Assembly (NCBI GenBank): GCA_015178975.1
Contig: WHVD01000019.1
Span: 186,001-250,000 of the forward strand
Source: Hysterangium stoloniferum
Taxonomy: Eukaryota > Basidiomycota > Agaricomycetes > Hysterangiales > Hysterangiaceae
Direction of reading: 5' to 3'
Length of the DNA stretch: 64,000 nt
Shown here: piece by piece, positions 33,340 through 44,375 of the stretch
Numbering within the stretch: position 1 is the stretch's first letter
Layout of the letters: the number at the start of each line of letters is the position of its first letter
Notes under the pieces: model-generated
Databases searched by the model: none
What the model was told of the DNA's origin: nothing
The model's input: only the letters and a program-made list of their open reading frames with translations
Program-made: the position numbers and the translations under genes

Positions 33340-36290
33340 TCAGAGAGATGATAGTGGTCCAGGTTTGAGTGGGTAAGCTGTATGAAAGTCAGTAACGATT
33401 TCTGTGGCATTACCGAGTTCTGTGGCCAAAATCCATGAGGTTTCTTCATTGGTGCCCTCGTAACCCGCCTGCTTGACCAAGTAAAGCAGTTTACAAGTGT
33501 GTTGATGCTTATCAATTTTCGAATCTAAAATTTGTGAGATTTCAAACTCGGGTTCTCCGTCAATAATGGCCAGAGGAGGTGGAGATTGCACGTGATCCGG
33601 GATAGTGTTAGCAGTACAAGGTTCTAACATAGAAACATGAAATACTGGGTGTACCGTGTGCATGCTATCCAGAAGCTGTAGAGTCCAAGAGACTGAACCT
33701 GCTTGTGTGATAATTTCAAAAGGACCTAAATATTTTTCAGCAAGCTTTTTTGATGGACGGGTAGTCCAGAAGAATTGAGCTTTCACAAAAACACGATCGC
33801 CAATTTTGAAGTTGGGTGGTAAAATCTGGTGTTTGTCTGCTGAATGTTGATATTGCTCTTGGGTGGACTTTATTGCAGTCTGGAGTTCCTCATGGAGGTC
33901 CGTGGTGAACTCTTGAGTGTGAGCAGAGGCAAGATTTTGTTCTGGATGTACTGTAATATTTGGATTATATCCTTTATTTGCAAAGAACAGGGAAATGCCA
34001 GTAGTGGCCGAGGCTGCATTGTTGTAAGCAAATTCTGCAAGTGGTAACAAGGATTTCCAATTGTCCTGTTGATAATTGCAATATACATACACGGAGATAT
34101 TGTTCCAATGTCTGATTGATGTGTTCAGTTTGTCTGTCACCTTCTGGGTGATGTCTGGATGTGAAATGTAATTTCATGTCCAAGGATTTCCCAAGGGATC
34201 TAAAGAAGTGAGATACGAACTCTGATCCTCAGTCGGAAGTTATGTGGGATGGAACTCTGTGCTTGGAAAATACATGGATAATAAAAAGTTCCGCTAACTG
34301 CACAGACATAATTGTATCATAAGTAGGGATGAATATACCTTGTTTTGAGAATCTGTCAACAATGACTAGAATGGTGGAAAAGCCTTCAGAATCCGGTAGG
34401 TGTTCAATGAAATCCATAGAGATAGAATTCCATGGGTGTTCTGGTACCGGGAGTTGTTTCAAAAGGCCGTATGGCTTGTGTCGCTGAGATTTTGAGCAGG
34501 GACAAGTAGTGCAAGATTTACAATAGTGCTTAACGAATCCACAGAGTCCGGGCCAAGTGTATTCTCTTCTTATTAATGATAGAGTTTTGTTGTACCCGAA
34601 ATGTCCTGAAAGTGGATGATCATGTTTGTATTGAAGGATCCTGAGGTGGAGGCCATCAGAGTCCAGTACATAGATGTGATCATCAAGTCTAATGAAACCA
34701 TGCTGATCAAGAGACCACCGGGGTTGATCAGGGTCCACGGGATTGTCAAGGTGAGCTTTAGTTATCGGGTCTAGTGGAATTGCTGATAGAATATCTTGAT
34801 GTAACTTCTCAATATCCATAATGATAATTCCACGCACAATGGGATTGATGAGGAAAGTTGTGCGGACTGATGCAGTAAGTTGTTGATTTGTGAAAATAGG
34901 TTTCAGGTTGTGTGGGTTTACTGTGGCATAGTCGTTGCTCCCCTCTTTAGGATAGATGTCCCATTGTCTAGTTAAAGTGTCGGGTTTGCCGCTGAGATGG
35001 CCAGGTCGAAAGCAGATAATCATATTGAAGGCTGATAGATATTCAGACCAGCGGGCCTGCTGATGGGTCAAAAGTTTTGTGGTAGAAAAGTATTCCAGGT
35101 TTTTGTGATCTGTTACAACATCAATCAGAGTTCCTGAGCCTTCCAAGTAGTGTCGCCACACTTTGAAAGCTGGAAAAATTGCCTTATCATGAACATCGTA
35201 GTTGAGCTCTGCTCCGGTAAAAGTCCAGGACAGAAAAGCCATGGGGTGGACTTCTTCGTCAGAGTCCTGGATAGATAGAATGGCTCCAAGCACATAGTCC
35301 GAGGTGTTTGTTTCAACAATGAGTGGGAAGTCCGGTTTCCAATGCGACAGGATAGGAGCTGAAGAAAAAGAATGTTTTAAAAGATTGAAAGCTTTTTGAA
35401 ACTTATTGTTAAAATTCCACGGAGTATCCTTACATGTAAGATGGGTAAGGGGAACCGTGATGTTGGAATATCCACAGATAAAATGTCTGTAAAAATTGGC
35501 AAAGCTGAGGAAGGATTGTATATCTTTAACTTTTCAGGGTTCAGGCCAATCTTCGATGACTTGCACTTTAGTTTCATCCATGCGGAGTCTGTTGGGTCCC
35601 ATTATGAAACCCAGGTATTCCACAGAGTCTGTGTCAAAAGTACATTTTTTACCATTCGCGAATAAACCATGTTGTCTGAGTCTCCAGAGAACTTCACTGA
35701 CCTGTTTGTCGTGTTCTGCGGGGTCCTCCGAGTAGATAAGAATGTTGTCCAAGTAAACAATAACACATACATCGAGCATGTCGGAGAAAATGTCGTTGAT
35801 AAGATGCTGAAAAACAGACAGAGCATTGGTGAGTCCAAAGGGCATCACCAACCACTCAAAGGCCCCATAACGGGTTCTAAAAGTGGTTTTCCATTCGTCG
35901 CCTGCAGCAATCCAGACCAAATGATAGGTGTGTTTGAGATCTATTTTGGTGTAAATCCAGGCATTCCACAGAGCATCGAGCAGATGCATTGAGATGGGTA
36001 AACTCTTGAATGCGTGGAGAGGCAACACAACCCCCAACCCATGTGGAGTCTGTGGGGTTGCTTACTCTTTTTTTGAGTCAGAAGCTGGTTTGTCCTTCGA
36101 CCGAGTTTCTGTGGAGGTCTTGGCTGTTCGACCCTTTTCAGAGTTTGCTTTTGCCAGTGGACATTCCGGGACACGATGACCGGGTTTCCCACACAAGAGA
36201 CAGAGGTTATTGTCCATACAACATTGTCTTTCCTGTGGGGTCAATTTGCCATTGGGTCCCAGTTTGCCTGAAAGGTCAGGTTTTCCAGCT
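33340..36290 (-). pseudogene. Ty3/gypsy gag-pol remnant (zinc knuckle, RT, RNase H, integrase, chromodomain)
   Basis: Read on the minus strand. The gag end has a CCHC knuckle CLLCGKPGHRVPEC (about 36170-36215). Protease and the RT N-terminus are missing. RT runs from IYTKIDLKHTYHLV to VEYLGFIMGPNRLRMDE (35534-36000), with active-site YLDN instead of YLDD. RNase H follows (LGAILSIQDSDEEVHP, VVTDHKNLEYF). Integrase has the HHCC region (HPLSGHFGYNKT, CKSCTTC) and catalytic blocks SMDFIEHLP and ITSD; a stop follows ITSD, then HHPEGDRQTEHINQT. A chromodomain (FEISQILDSKIDKHQH, LLYLVKQAGYEG) ends at 33340. This is chromovirus order; stops and deletions disable it. Confidence 0.93.
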
Positions 36291-36299
36291 TGCTTGCTG

Positions 36300-37398
36300 G
36301 AGAATTATCATTATGGATATTGAGAAGTTACATCAAGATATTCTATCAGCAATTCTGCTAGACCTGATAACTAAAGCTCACCTTGACAATACTGTGGACC
36401 CTGATCAACCCCGGTGGTCTCTTGATCAGCATGGTTTCATTAGACTTGACGATCACATCTATGTACCAGACTCCAACAGCCTCCGCCTCAGGATTCCTTC
36501 AATACAAACATGATCATCCACTTTCAGGACATTTGGCTCGTCATGTCTGAACCTTACCTTCCAGATCACCTGACTCTTTGACACATACATGTAACTGACA
36601 TGACTTTTGACACATGTGTGTAGCCGACAAGAACCTTATCAAGGTCTAGAGCCTCTTTGGGACTTCGGCATAAAGGGAGGGTACTGTTACAACTGGAAAT
36701 CCTGCTGGACTCCAGGCACTAACTTATACGCACCCGTGCCCTATATGCACCCATTGTCAGTTTACCAGAATTCCCACCAGACTCCATACATCAGACTTGT
36801 CTACGTTCAACTTCGTTACGTTGTGTTTCAGTCACTGGAATACCCACTGGACTCTGTCCCTGTCTATGTCTGACCTTGTCCTGTGCGTCAGTCACCGGAC
36901 CCTGCTCGTAAAACCCGTCATCCCTCTAACAGAGCCCCATTCCCATTTTAGTCAAATGACCTGTCATGATTCGGACTCCGCTCCTGCTCCATTTCCCATT
37001 ATGGTTTATGATTTGTCATGATTCGGACTCCGCTCCATTCTGTCCCATTCCTAACACCAAATTTGGTGTTTACTATTCCCGTTTTATGTTTTGCTAGTTT
37101 CATTTAATTATTACTGGATTTGGTATGTCATTCACTCCACGGTCTATTTAAACTGGCAGATGTTGTACATACAATCCAGTCATAAAATTGGCTTAGATTT
37201 CCTCCAGTAATCTGATACATTTTCCGCTCTAAAACCCTACTTGAATCACACTGCTCACACTAGTTGGAGCCCACGGGATCTGGTGCATCTATCTCTCTTA
37301 CCTATCTTGACCTATGTCTCGACTCACGACCTCTGACCTACAACCCCTTGACCCACAAACCCTGCCTGGACTCCCCGGGATTTCAGACAGGTGGACAC
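36300..37398 (+). repeat. Inverted internal segment of the provirus: pol piece, 3' flank, polypurine tract and LTR
   Basis: In plus orientation, opposite to the provirus. 36303-36525 repeats the pol segment encoding IIIMDIEKLHQDILSAI...LDDHIYV. It jumps to the 3' untranslated region at about 36537, then the polypurine tract AAAGGGAGGGTAC (36672-36684) and an A LTR from 36685 that breaks off near 37380. The last 18 bp before the 5' LTR (TTTCAGACAGGTGGAC) are an inverted piece of LTR. Confidence 0.85.
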
Positions 37399-38221
37399 TG
37401 TTAGGGTACATACATGGCGGGTTTCCGGAGAAACCCGCAGAATATCCAGTAGGACCTGGCTTCAGCTTATAGGCTGCACCCTTGCGAGATCGTGTTGTCC
37501 AATTTCAGACAGGCAGACGGGAATCCCAGGAGTCTGGGTGGGGTTTGTGGGTCAAGGGGTCATAGGTCAGAGGTCATGAGTCAAGATGTAGGTCAAGATA
37601 GGTAAGAGAGATAGATGCGCCGGAGCCCATGAACTCCGACTAGTGTGAGCAGTGTGATTCAAGTAGGGTTTTAGAGCGGAAAATGTATTAGATTACTGGG
37701 GGGAATCTAAGCCGATTTTCTGACTTGATTGTATGTATAACATCTGCCAGTTTGAATAGACTGTGGAGTGAATGATATACCAAATCCAGTAATAATGAAA
37801 TGAAACTAGCAAAACATAAAACGGGAATAGCAAACACCAAATTGGTGTTAGGAATGGGACAGAACAGAGTGGAGTCCAAATTGTGACAAATCATAAACCA
37901 TAACGGGAAACAGAGCGGGAGTGGAGTCCGAATTGTGACAGGTCATTTGACTAAAATGGGAACGGGGCTCTGTTAGAGGGATGATGGGTTTTACGAGTGG
38001 GGTCCGGTGACTGACACGCAGGACGAGGTCAGACATACATAGACAGGGACAGAGTCTGGTGGGTATTCCGGTGACTGAAACACAACATAATGAAGTTGAA
38101 CATAGACAAGTCTGACGTACGGAGTCCAGTGGGAATTCCGGTAAACTGACAATGGGTGCGTATAGGGTGTGGGTGCGTATAAGTTAGTGCCCAGAGTCTG
38201 GCAGGTTTTCCGGTCGTAACA
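37399..38221 (-). repeat. 5' LTR of the gypsy provirus
   Basis: A-type LTR from TGTTAGGG to GTCGTAACA (CATAACA elsewhere). The shared core is at 37452-37482. The palindrome at 37623-37640 retains CGG-N12-CCG. U3 carries the doubled block of about 50 bp (GGAGTCCAAATTGTGACA / GGAGTCCGAATTGTGACA) that is single in the 3' LTR. Confidence 0.88.
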
Positions 38222-38851
38222 GTGAGCCTCTGTGTCCTATCTTTGCCTCATGCTTTATCAATAGGACAAATTAATACTTTGTTGAATGAGGCATCTGTTA
38301 TTCAATATTGTTGAATATTCTTTGATTGTTTAATCAACTTTATTGAGTAAAATTTGATTCGCGTCACCTTCACTCAATCATCCCTGTCAACCCTTGTCAC
38401 TCCTATGTCAATGTTCTGACCTGTGGCTTTCCCAGAAATATGCACACTTAATTGTTATTGTTAAGATACATTTCCAGATACAGTGGCTCAAAAAACTGTC
38501 CCAATGTTTTCTCATTTTTGAAAGGCTGGGTTGGCATGGATTACTAACATGAGCAGAAAATGTGAGTAAATTATCAAAGGTACTATAGGATCATGGCTTG
38601 AGGTTAAGCCTTGGTTCATGTGATTTGAATCAAAACCCATTGAATAATAAAAAAAAAAAAAACAGCTACTCATTGGGACAGTTTTTTGACCTATGATTAT
38701 TTTACTTTCTAGTACTTTGTATGCCCCCCTTTTTCCTTTATAACTGCCCTGATCCTTCTAGGCATACTTTCTATTAGATCTTGGCAGACTTCTGGTTGGA
38801 TTGCATTCCACTCCTCCACCACTCTCTCCCACAATTCATGTACTCCCTTGG

Positions 38852-39281
38852 TGTCACAACCGTCACAAGTCACAATGTTGTCACAAACAATCAAAGGTAA
38901 TATTTGACAACTCTTCGCCCCATCGAATTCAACTCGATAAACCCAAACATTATTCAACAACATTGAATCTCTTTCGACATGTCTCATTTTGACATCATGT
39001 ATTATTTCATTATTAGTTCATAACATAGTCATAATGATACGAAGAAAAGCATAAAAGGGCTACGAAAGAAGTGAGGGAAGTCAGTCAAAATATCTGTAAA
39101 TTAGTGATACTAGTAATCTAACTTGTCATTCTTCTTCGACAAACACTTCTGTGAGTTCTCACGACTGGTAATAGCCTCTTACTTCATCAACAGGGCGAAT
39201 ATATACTTCGTCGAATGAGGCTTTTGAGTTCGATCAGTAGAATATTATTCGACTATATTGAAGAATAATTGATTCGTGACA
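38852..39281 (+). repeat. Solo LTR type B, target duplication CTTGG
   Basis: Starts TGTCACAACCG and ends GATTCGTGACA, flanked by CTTGG at 38847-38851 and 39282-39286. 430 bp. Contains CATAAAAGGG as a TATA-like box near 39050 and clustered GTCACAA words at its start. Confidence 0.93.
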
Positions 39282-39344
39282 CTTGGGTGATGTATTATAT
39301 TTTTGGAGTTGGCATTTGAGGTGTTCCCAAAGATGTTCTATAGG

Positions 39345-40189
39345 TGTGAGGTATCATCATTATCTCATAATGTTCTCTTAATTTTCTTTGAATTACTTAA
39401 TATTTTCTCAAATTTTTATTGTATTTTTATTATGTTTATTGTGAAAAATAGGCCTTATTCCTTTTAACTTCGCATAAATAATAGCATATATGGACTCATA
39501 TTATGCTATTATTACTTAATTAATTTATTATAATTTTTAACTAATTATTTATATTTTACTTAGTTATTGCTTTTCGGCACCTTGCTGCAGACTTGTCTCC
39601 GCATTTTTGAAGTCACGTGACTTATTAGATAAGCCTCCAGTGTCGGGATGTCACACAAGTCACGGATGTGACTACCTGAGTCATTAATTGATTCCGCTGA
39701 CTCATCGTTTGCTTCCGTCCCGGGACCACGGCCTTGAACCTTCATGTTCAAGCAAGAGGTTAGAACCCTTGTCTCAGAGAGGGGAATCATGTGATAAATA
39801 AAGGGTAAATAATAAGTAGAATATGAGGTCATTATTATCTAACTAGTGACCTCATAAACTAAATAATTAGCTAATCATTTAGTTACAAATAAGCATACAA
39901 GAATATGAAGCTTTATATCAAGTCTCTGCTAAGTTACTGCACATATACTCAGCTTCTAGCCCCTATTCTCAAGGAATAGTTCTTTTATTTACTAAAAGAG
40001 TCATACACAGTTCTATTGAACCTTTCAATAATCAAAATAAGCATTGATTTGAGTTGTTTAAGCTTAATAGTGCAGCTCATTAATCTATCAGTATTTAAAT
40101 TACTGGACCGTTGCTTGTTTTATTGTTGAAGCTCTGTGACACTATAGCATATATTGAGCTATCTAAGAGAAACCCCTGAATACATTACA
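39345..40189 (+). repeat. LTR-like insertion type C, target duplication ATAGG/ATAGA
   Basis: AT-rich 845-bp insertion running TGTGAGGTATC to GAATACATTACA, flanked by ATAGG (39340-39344) and ATAGA (40190-40194), 4 of 5 matching. Removing it restores the Tc1 PDLN-EHLW junction. The boundaries rest on this logic and a TG...CA rule. The minus-strand frame at 39560-39832 inside it is not recognised. Confidence 0.65.
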
Positions 40190-40705
40190 ATAGAATTAAG
40201 ATCAGGGGATTGGGGAGGCCAGGATAGTACTTGAATTTCCTTGTCCTCAAACCATTTTGTTGCCTGCCGAGATGTATGTTTAGGATCATTGTCCTGCCGA
40301 AAGTAACAGTTGGCCTCCTTCATTTCCAACTTTTCAAAGCTCTCCACTACTCTCAGCTCCAAAATTTGACAGTATTGTTCAGCATCCATCCTCCCCTGCA
40401 CTTCTATGAGCTTTCCCACCCTATTCCAACCCATACAACCCCATACCTTAAGGTTATTTCCTCCTCCATGTTTGACCATTGGTGTTGTAGTCCTGTCAGA
40501 CACTGGTTCTCCTCTTTGTTTCCACACATATGACTTTCCATCTGACCCAATCCTGTTAATCTTGGTCTCATCTGACCATAACACCCTCTTCCAGTCCTCC
40601 ACAGTCCAATTTTCATGATATTGGGCAAATGTGAGCCAGTAACCACGACTTGCCCAGCCCACTTAGTGTCCTGCAAGTTGTGATTGCGGTATCATCCTGA
40701 CCATC

Positions 40706-42190
40706 ACAGATGGGCTTTAACTACCAGTGTAAGGTGTTTATAATTACTATAATCTCAAATATTTACTAATAAAAGTCTTATTTTTACAAAACTCCATCTT
40801 TAAATAGTGATATCTATTCTGAAACAATTATATCATCAAAAAACAACCATCAGAAATAGTTCTCCATATTACATCTTATACAACCCATAGTTATTTAACA
40901 AATTCCATTGTATATAATTTCCCGATGTTCGGAAATTAGTCACAAAAACCCCTCGGACAAGAAATCATCAGACAATAAGGACGCCAACAAGTCTGGTAAT
41001 CAAAACACCAACAACAGTGGCAACTCGACCTCTGATAAGAAGTCTGAAAACAAAGGGTCTAATGACAAAAAAGGCAAGGGCAAACAGTCGAATAAGTCTC
41101 AAGATAAAGACAAACCCGACTTAACTGGCAAACTCGGCTCCGATGGCAAGCTCCTACCACAGGAAAAGCAACGCTGAATGGACAACAACCTTTGTTTGTT
41201 GTGTGCAGATCCCGGATACTGAGTCACTGCATGCCCAAAGGCCACAAAAGCCCGATTGGCCAATACGGCCATGACCTCCCAACCGGCTAAGCCGGCTGCC
41301 AAGTCGAAAAAAGATTAAGCAACTCTCTGGATTCCGTGTGGTTGGAGAGTTGTGTTGAATCTCCTCACACACTGGAAAATTGTCACCTTAACGCATCCAC
41401 CCTGTATGATCCTAATTCCTTGTTCATAAATCTTACTTCGGAACCCCTCAGGAGTCTCACTTTTCGAGCTCTCATAGATTCAGGTTCAACCCATTGTTTT
41501 ATTTACAGATGCCTACTAATACTTTTATTAGTACTTTGTTTTTTAAAAGTTGTAATGTAGTTATTTCCATGTAAAATATGTAAAATATTATTGGAAATTT
41601 TTCATATCACAGCTGTCTTTATTAAGTAAAACCCCCTATATATTCTGGGTATGTTGAATCAAGTAGAAATCTGTTCAGATTGACAGATCCATTCCAAAGT
41701 AATACATATGTATTTAGAGGTGCCAATGATATACATATGCATGGAATGGACTATCTAAAGGTATCTATTTTTTTTAAAGTATTAGTGTTTCAAACCACTA
41801 ATTTTTTTTATTGTCTACTCATGTCCGGAAAGATTCTTTAGTTTGTAATGTACAAGAGAGTTTAAAACTTTTTGAAAGTTTTAAAAACCAAATTATGTTT
41901 GAATCACATCCCAGATGTTTAAATGACCTTTAGAGCATATTAGAATTTGGTATACTTAATAGTTTTCAGATATCCTCCTTTGAAGATGTTTAGTTAAAAA
42001 AGAATAAACAGTAGAAATTCAATAGTTTTCCCAAAATAAATGATAAAAATATGAAATAAATTGTAAAAATTCAGATTAATTTCAGGAGACTATTGTACAA
42101 TAATTTTGTCACAATATAAGTACATTTAAACCTGTTTTTATCGATTTATTTGGGGAATTTTGTAAAAAATAGAAAAACCTTAGAAATACA
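40706..42190 (+). repeat. Repeat family H, copy 2, split by gypsy gag debris
   Basis: 40740-40920 and 41560 to about 42000 are collinear with the inverse of 10380-11040. The gap holds the gypsy fragment at 40926-41512. 42000-42190 is AT-rich without assignment. Confidence 0.55.
40926..41512 (+). pseudogene. Ty3/gypsy gag-protease fragment
   Basis: A lysine/asparagine/serine-rich stretch, then LTGKLGSDGKLLPQEKQR (compare LSGKLGPNGKLTPQERQ in the provirus at 36245), a zinc knuckle CLLCADPGYxVTACP with His changed to Tyr, and an aspartic-protease-like LIDSGSTHCFI at about 41464-41497. In-frame stops are present. Confidence 0.8.
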
Positions 42191-42204
42191 TAACAGCTTC
42201 AACC

Positions 42205-42458
42205 TTGTTCATGGGCTCCAACTCTCCTATCACTTGACCTCCGACTTATCAATGACTCTGTGGGTTTCCCGCCATCAACCTCCCCGACCCCTGACCTATC
42301 ATCTATCCCCAGACTCCCCGGGATTCCTGTCCGCCAGTCTGAAATTGGATGACATGATCTTGCGAGGGTGCAGCCTATAAGCTGAAGCCAAGCCCTACTG
42401 GCTTTCCTGTGGGTTTCTCCAGAAACCCTCTGATAAGCTCTGCACATGACTCTTAACA
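42205..42458 (+). repeat. LTR type A, 3' fragment
   Basis: Begins within the GGGCTCC palindrome and runs to TCTTAACA at 42458, with the shared core at 42363-42395. It abuts the gypsy integrase fragment directly. Confidence 0.8.
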
Positions 42459-43410
42459 GTTGTAGACCAATTCTCTAAACAAGGAATTTTCATACCCACT
42501 CACAATACAATCACATCCTTACAACTAGTGGAACTTTTCATCATTCACATATTTTCCAAACATGGTGTTCCATCTCACATAACTTCCAATAGAGGTTCCA
42601 AGTTCATTTCCCATTTCTTCAAGGCTCTCGGAAAAGCTCTCAATATGAAATTACACTTCATCTTGGGATATCATCCAGAAGGTGACAGACAAATGGAACA
42701 TGTCAACCAAACCCTGGAAAAATACCTCCATATTTATTGCAACTATCAACAGGACAACTGGAAATCCCTTCTTCTGCTTGCAGAATTTGCTTACAATAAC
42801 TCTCCAAATGTCACTACTGGCATCTCTCCCTTTTTCACCAATAAAGGATACAATCCTAATATTGCAGTACATCCCAAATGAGATCTTGCATCCACTCATA
42901 CTCAAGATTTTATTACCAACCAGGAACTTCAGAAAGCTATTTCTTCTGTCCAGGAATATTATCAACATTCTGCAGATAAAAACAGAATCCTGCCTCCTAA
43001 CTTCAAGATTGGAGACCATGTTTTCATAAAAGCTCAATTCTTCCAAACTTCCTGGCCTTCCAAAAAACTTGCCAAGAAATTCTTAGGTCCTTTCAAGATC
43101 ATAGCACAAGCTGGCTCACTTTCCTGGACTCTCTGACTTTCCGATAGTGTGCAAGCAGTTCATCCCATTTTCCACATTTCCATGTTAGAACCTTGTGTTC
43201 CTAACAACATCCCAGAATGTACTCAACCTCTGCCTCCTCCAGTCATCATTGACAGAGAACCCAAATTCAAAGTTTCTAAGATTTTGGACTCTAAAATCAA
43301 CAATCACCAATGTACTTGTAAATTGCTCTATTTAGTCAAATGGGCAGGCTATGAAGGTACCAACAAAGAAACTTCATGGATATTGGCCATGGAACTTGGA
43401 CATGCTTGTA
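42459..43410 (+). pseudogene. Ty3/gypsy integrase and chromodomain fragment
   Basis: The plus-strand translation VVDQFSKQGIFIPTHN, LGYHPEGDRQMEHVNQT, LEKYLHIYCNYQQDNWKSL, VHPIFHISMLEPCVP and SKILDSKINNHQCTCKLL / YLVKWAGYEGTNKETSWIL parallels the provirus at 34330-33400. Internal stops occur near 42880 and 43136. It is a second, independently decayed copy of the same family. Confidence 0.9.
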
Positions 43411-44139
43411 ATCGACTTCCAAAGTTCCCAAGTTTCTGGCTATTTTCCAATAGTTCTGGAATAAGTTCCCAACATGGCACTTAACAGGGAGGCCTGACTC
43501 TATAAATGTAGTGGAGCCTGGCTTCAACTTATGTATGTGTTGCACCCTTGTACAAACTGTTAGGATGCTCCAGTATTTCAAACAGAGCAGATAGTACAAT
43601 AGAGACAAAGTTCAATACTTAGCTCAATTGGCTGGGGGGGCTGAAATACTAAGAGTCATAAAGTAAGAGTTCACAGCTTGCCAAAAACATCTTTGAGGGT
43701 ATTGAGAAGGGAGGAAAGGGACTGAGAACTACAGTAAATAGGGGGTAATCTAAGTCAATTTTTGAACTGAAAAACTGTAGTATACATGAAGAAGATTTTA
43801 TACTACAATGGGATGGATGACTGGAGGGCCAATCAAGGAAGTGAAAGGTGAAATGGATCATAAGAAGTTAATGACAAGGTGAAAAGAGTAAATGTAAGAT
43901 ATTAACAATACTAAAGGGGTCTGAGGTGGCAAGTGAGACATATAAGAAGAGACAGTGATGGGGGAGCAAATGGGACAGAGTTGGGATGGAAAGCTAAAAG
44001 GTTAACTATGTATTATACTGAAACAAGTGTTTGGGATGCTGTAAGTGGTGATACCTAGGGTGGGGTTCGAACAGTGAGTCAACAGAGGGTTTTGAGTCTA
44101 AGACAGGTTGTGGGGGTCCAAAATGATGGGATCCTAACA
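43411..44139 (-). repeat. G-type LTR end and type F LTR
   Basis: 43411-43483 matches the plus-strand 3' end of the G LTR (AATAGTTCTGGAATAAGTTC ... GGCACTTAACA). From 43484 a minus-strand F LTR without its 3' tip runs to GGGATCCTAACA at 44139, with the core at 43513-43548. Confidence 0.7.
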
Positions 44140-44375
44140 CACAGCAACCTTACCTTGCATGACTGGATGTCAGTCTTTGCATATATTGATATTAAAAATA
44201 GTATGAGTTGACTTATTGTAATACACAATCTACAAGTGGGTAATAGACTTGTAATAATAGTACTTGTTTGTCAATCAATGTGTCAGTTAGTGAATCACCT
44301 TCTGACTTGATAGGTAGGATGCTAGTTTAGGTGTACACTGGTTCTGGCATGCATTAACCTCAGAAAGCATGGTCC
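44140..44375 (+). repeat. Repeat J, copy 1
   Basis: About 44190-44370 is the inverse of 47235-47440 (around AATAGTATGAGTTGACTTAT and GTGTACACTGGTTCTGGCAT). No coding content. Confidence 0.6.

Larger units (their letters stand above)
31211..38221 (-). mobile_element. Ty3/gypsy chromovirus provirus, rearranged, target duplication GTGAG
   Basis: Two A-type LTRs in the same (minus) orientation bound the element: 3' LTR at 31211-31979 and 5' LTR at 37399-38221. GTGAG occurs at 31206-31210 and 38222-38226. Inside, from 5' to 3' on the minus strand, are an inverted 1.1-kb segment, a truncated gag zinc knuckle, part of the reverse transcriptase, RNase H, integrase, a chromodomain, an antisense accessory gene and the polypurine tract. 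Many stops make it non-autonomous. Confidence 0.92.
30891..38366 (+). repeat. Solo LTR type B, target duplication CCTTC, hosting a gypsy provirus
   Basis: Starts TGTCACAAATG and ends near GATTCGCGTCA, flanked by CCTTC at 30886-30890 and 38367-38371. Its two halves (30891-31210 and 38227-38366) match the intact B LTR at 38852-39281 (CAGTCAGAAAA, GTGAG, TTCATTCGACAA-like block, GATTCG end). The gypsy element 31211-38221 is inserted between them. Confidence 0.85.
38709..40680 (-). pseudogene. Tc1 transposase, interrupted twice
   Basis: 40190-40662 encodes LWSDETKINRIGSDGKSYVW (first Asp), CYFRQDNDPKHTSRQATKWF (second Asp) and LSWPPQSPDLNSI. The C LTR is inserted exactly there. The frame resumes at 39340-39283 (the EHLW region holding the catalytic Glu, then LKCQLQ) up to the B LTR, and ends at 38850-38709 (VHELWERVVEEWNAIQPE, MPRRIRAVIKEKGGHTKY). 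The exons otherwise lack obvious stops in the core, so the element was probably fairly young when hit. Confidence 0.9.
38481..40705 (-). mobile_element. Tc1/mariner element, 5' end lost, with two LTRs inserted
   Basis: The left end CAGTGGCTCAAAAAACTG follows a TA at 38479-38480, and an inverted copy of the same motif (CATTGGGACAGTTTTTTGAC) lies at 38672-38691. Transposase coding follows on the minus strand. The other terminal repeat is not found; similarity stops near 40700 where repeat H begins. Confidence 0.8.

Noticed and set aside
39560-39832. 90-residue minus-strand frame
   Set aside because: Inside the C-type insertion, short and without recognisable domains.
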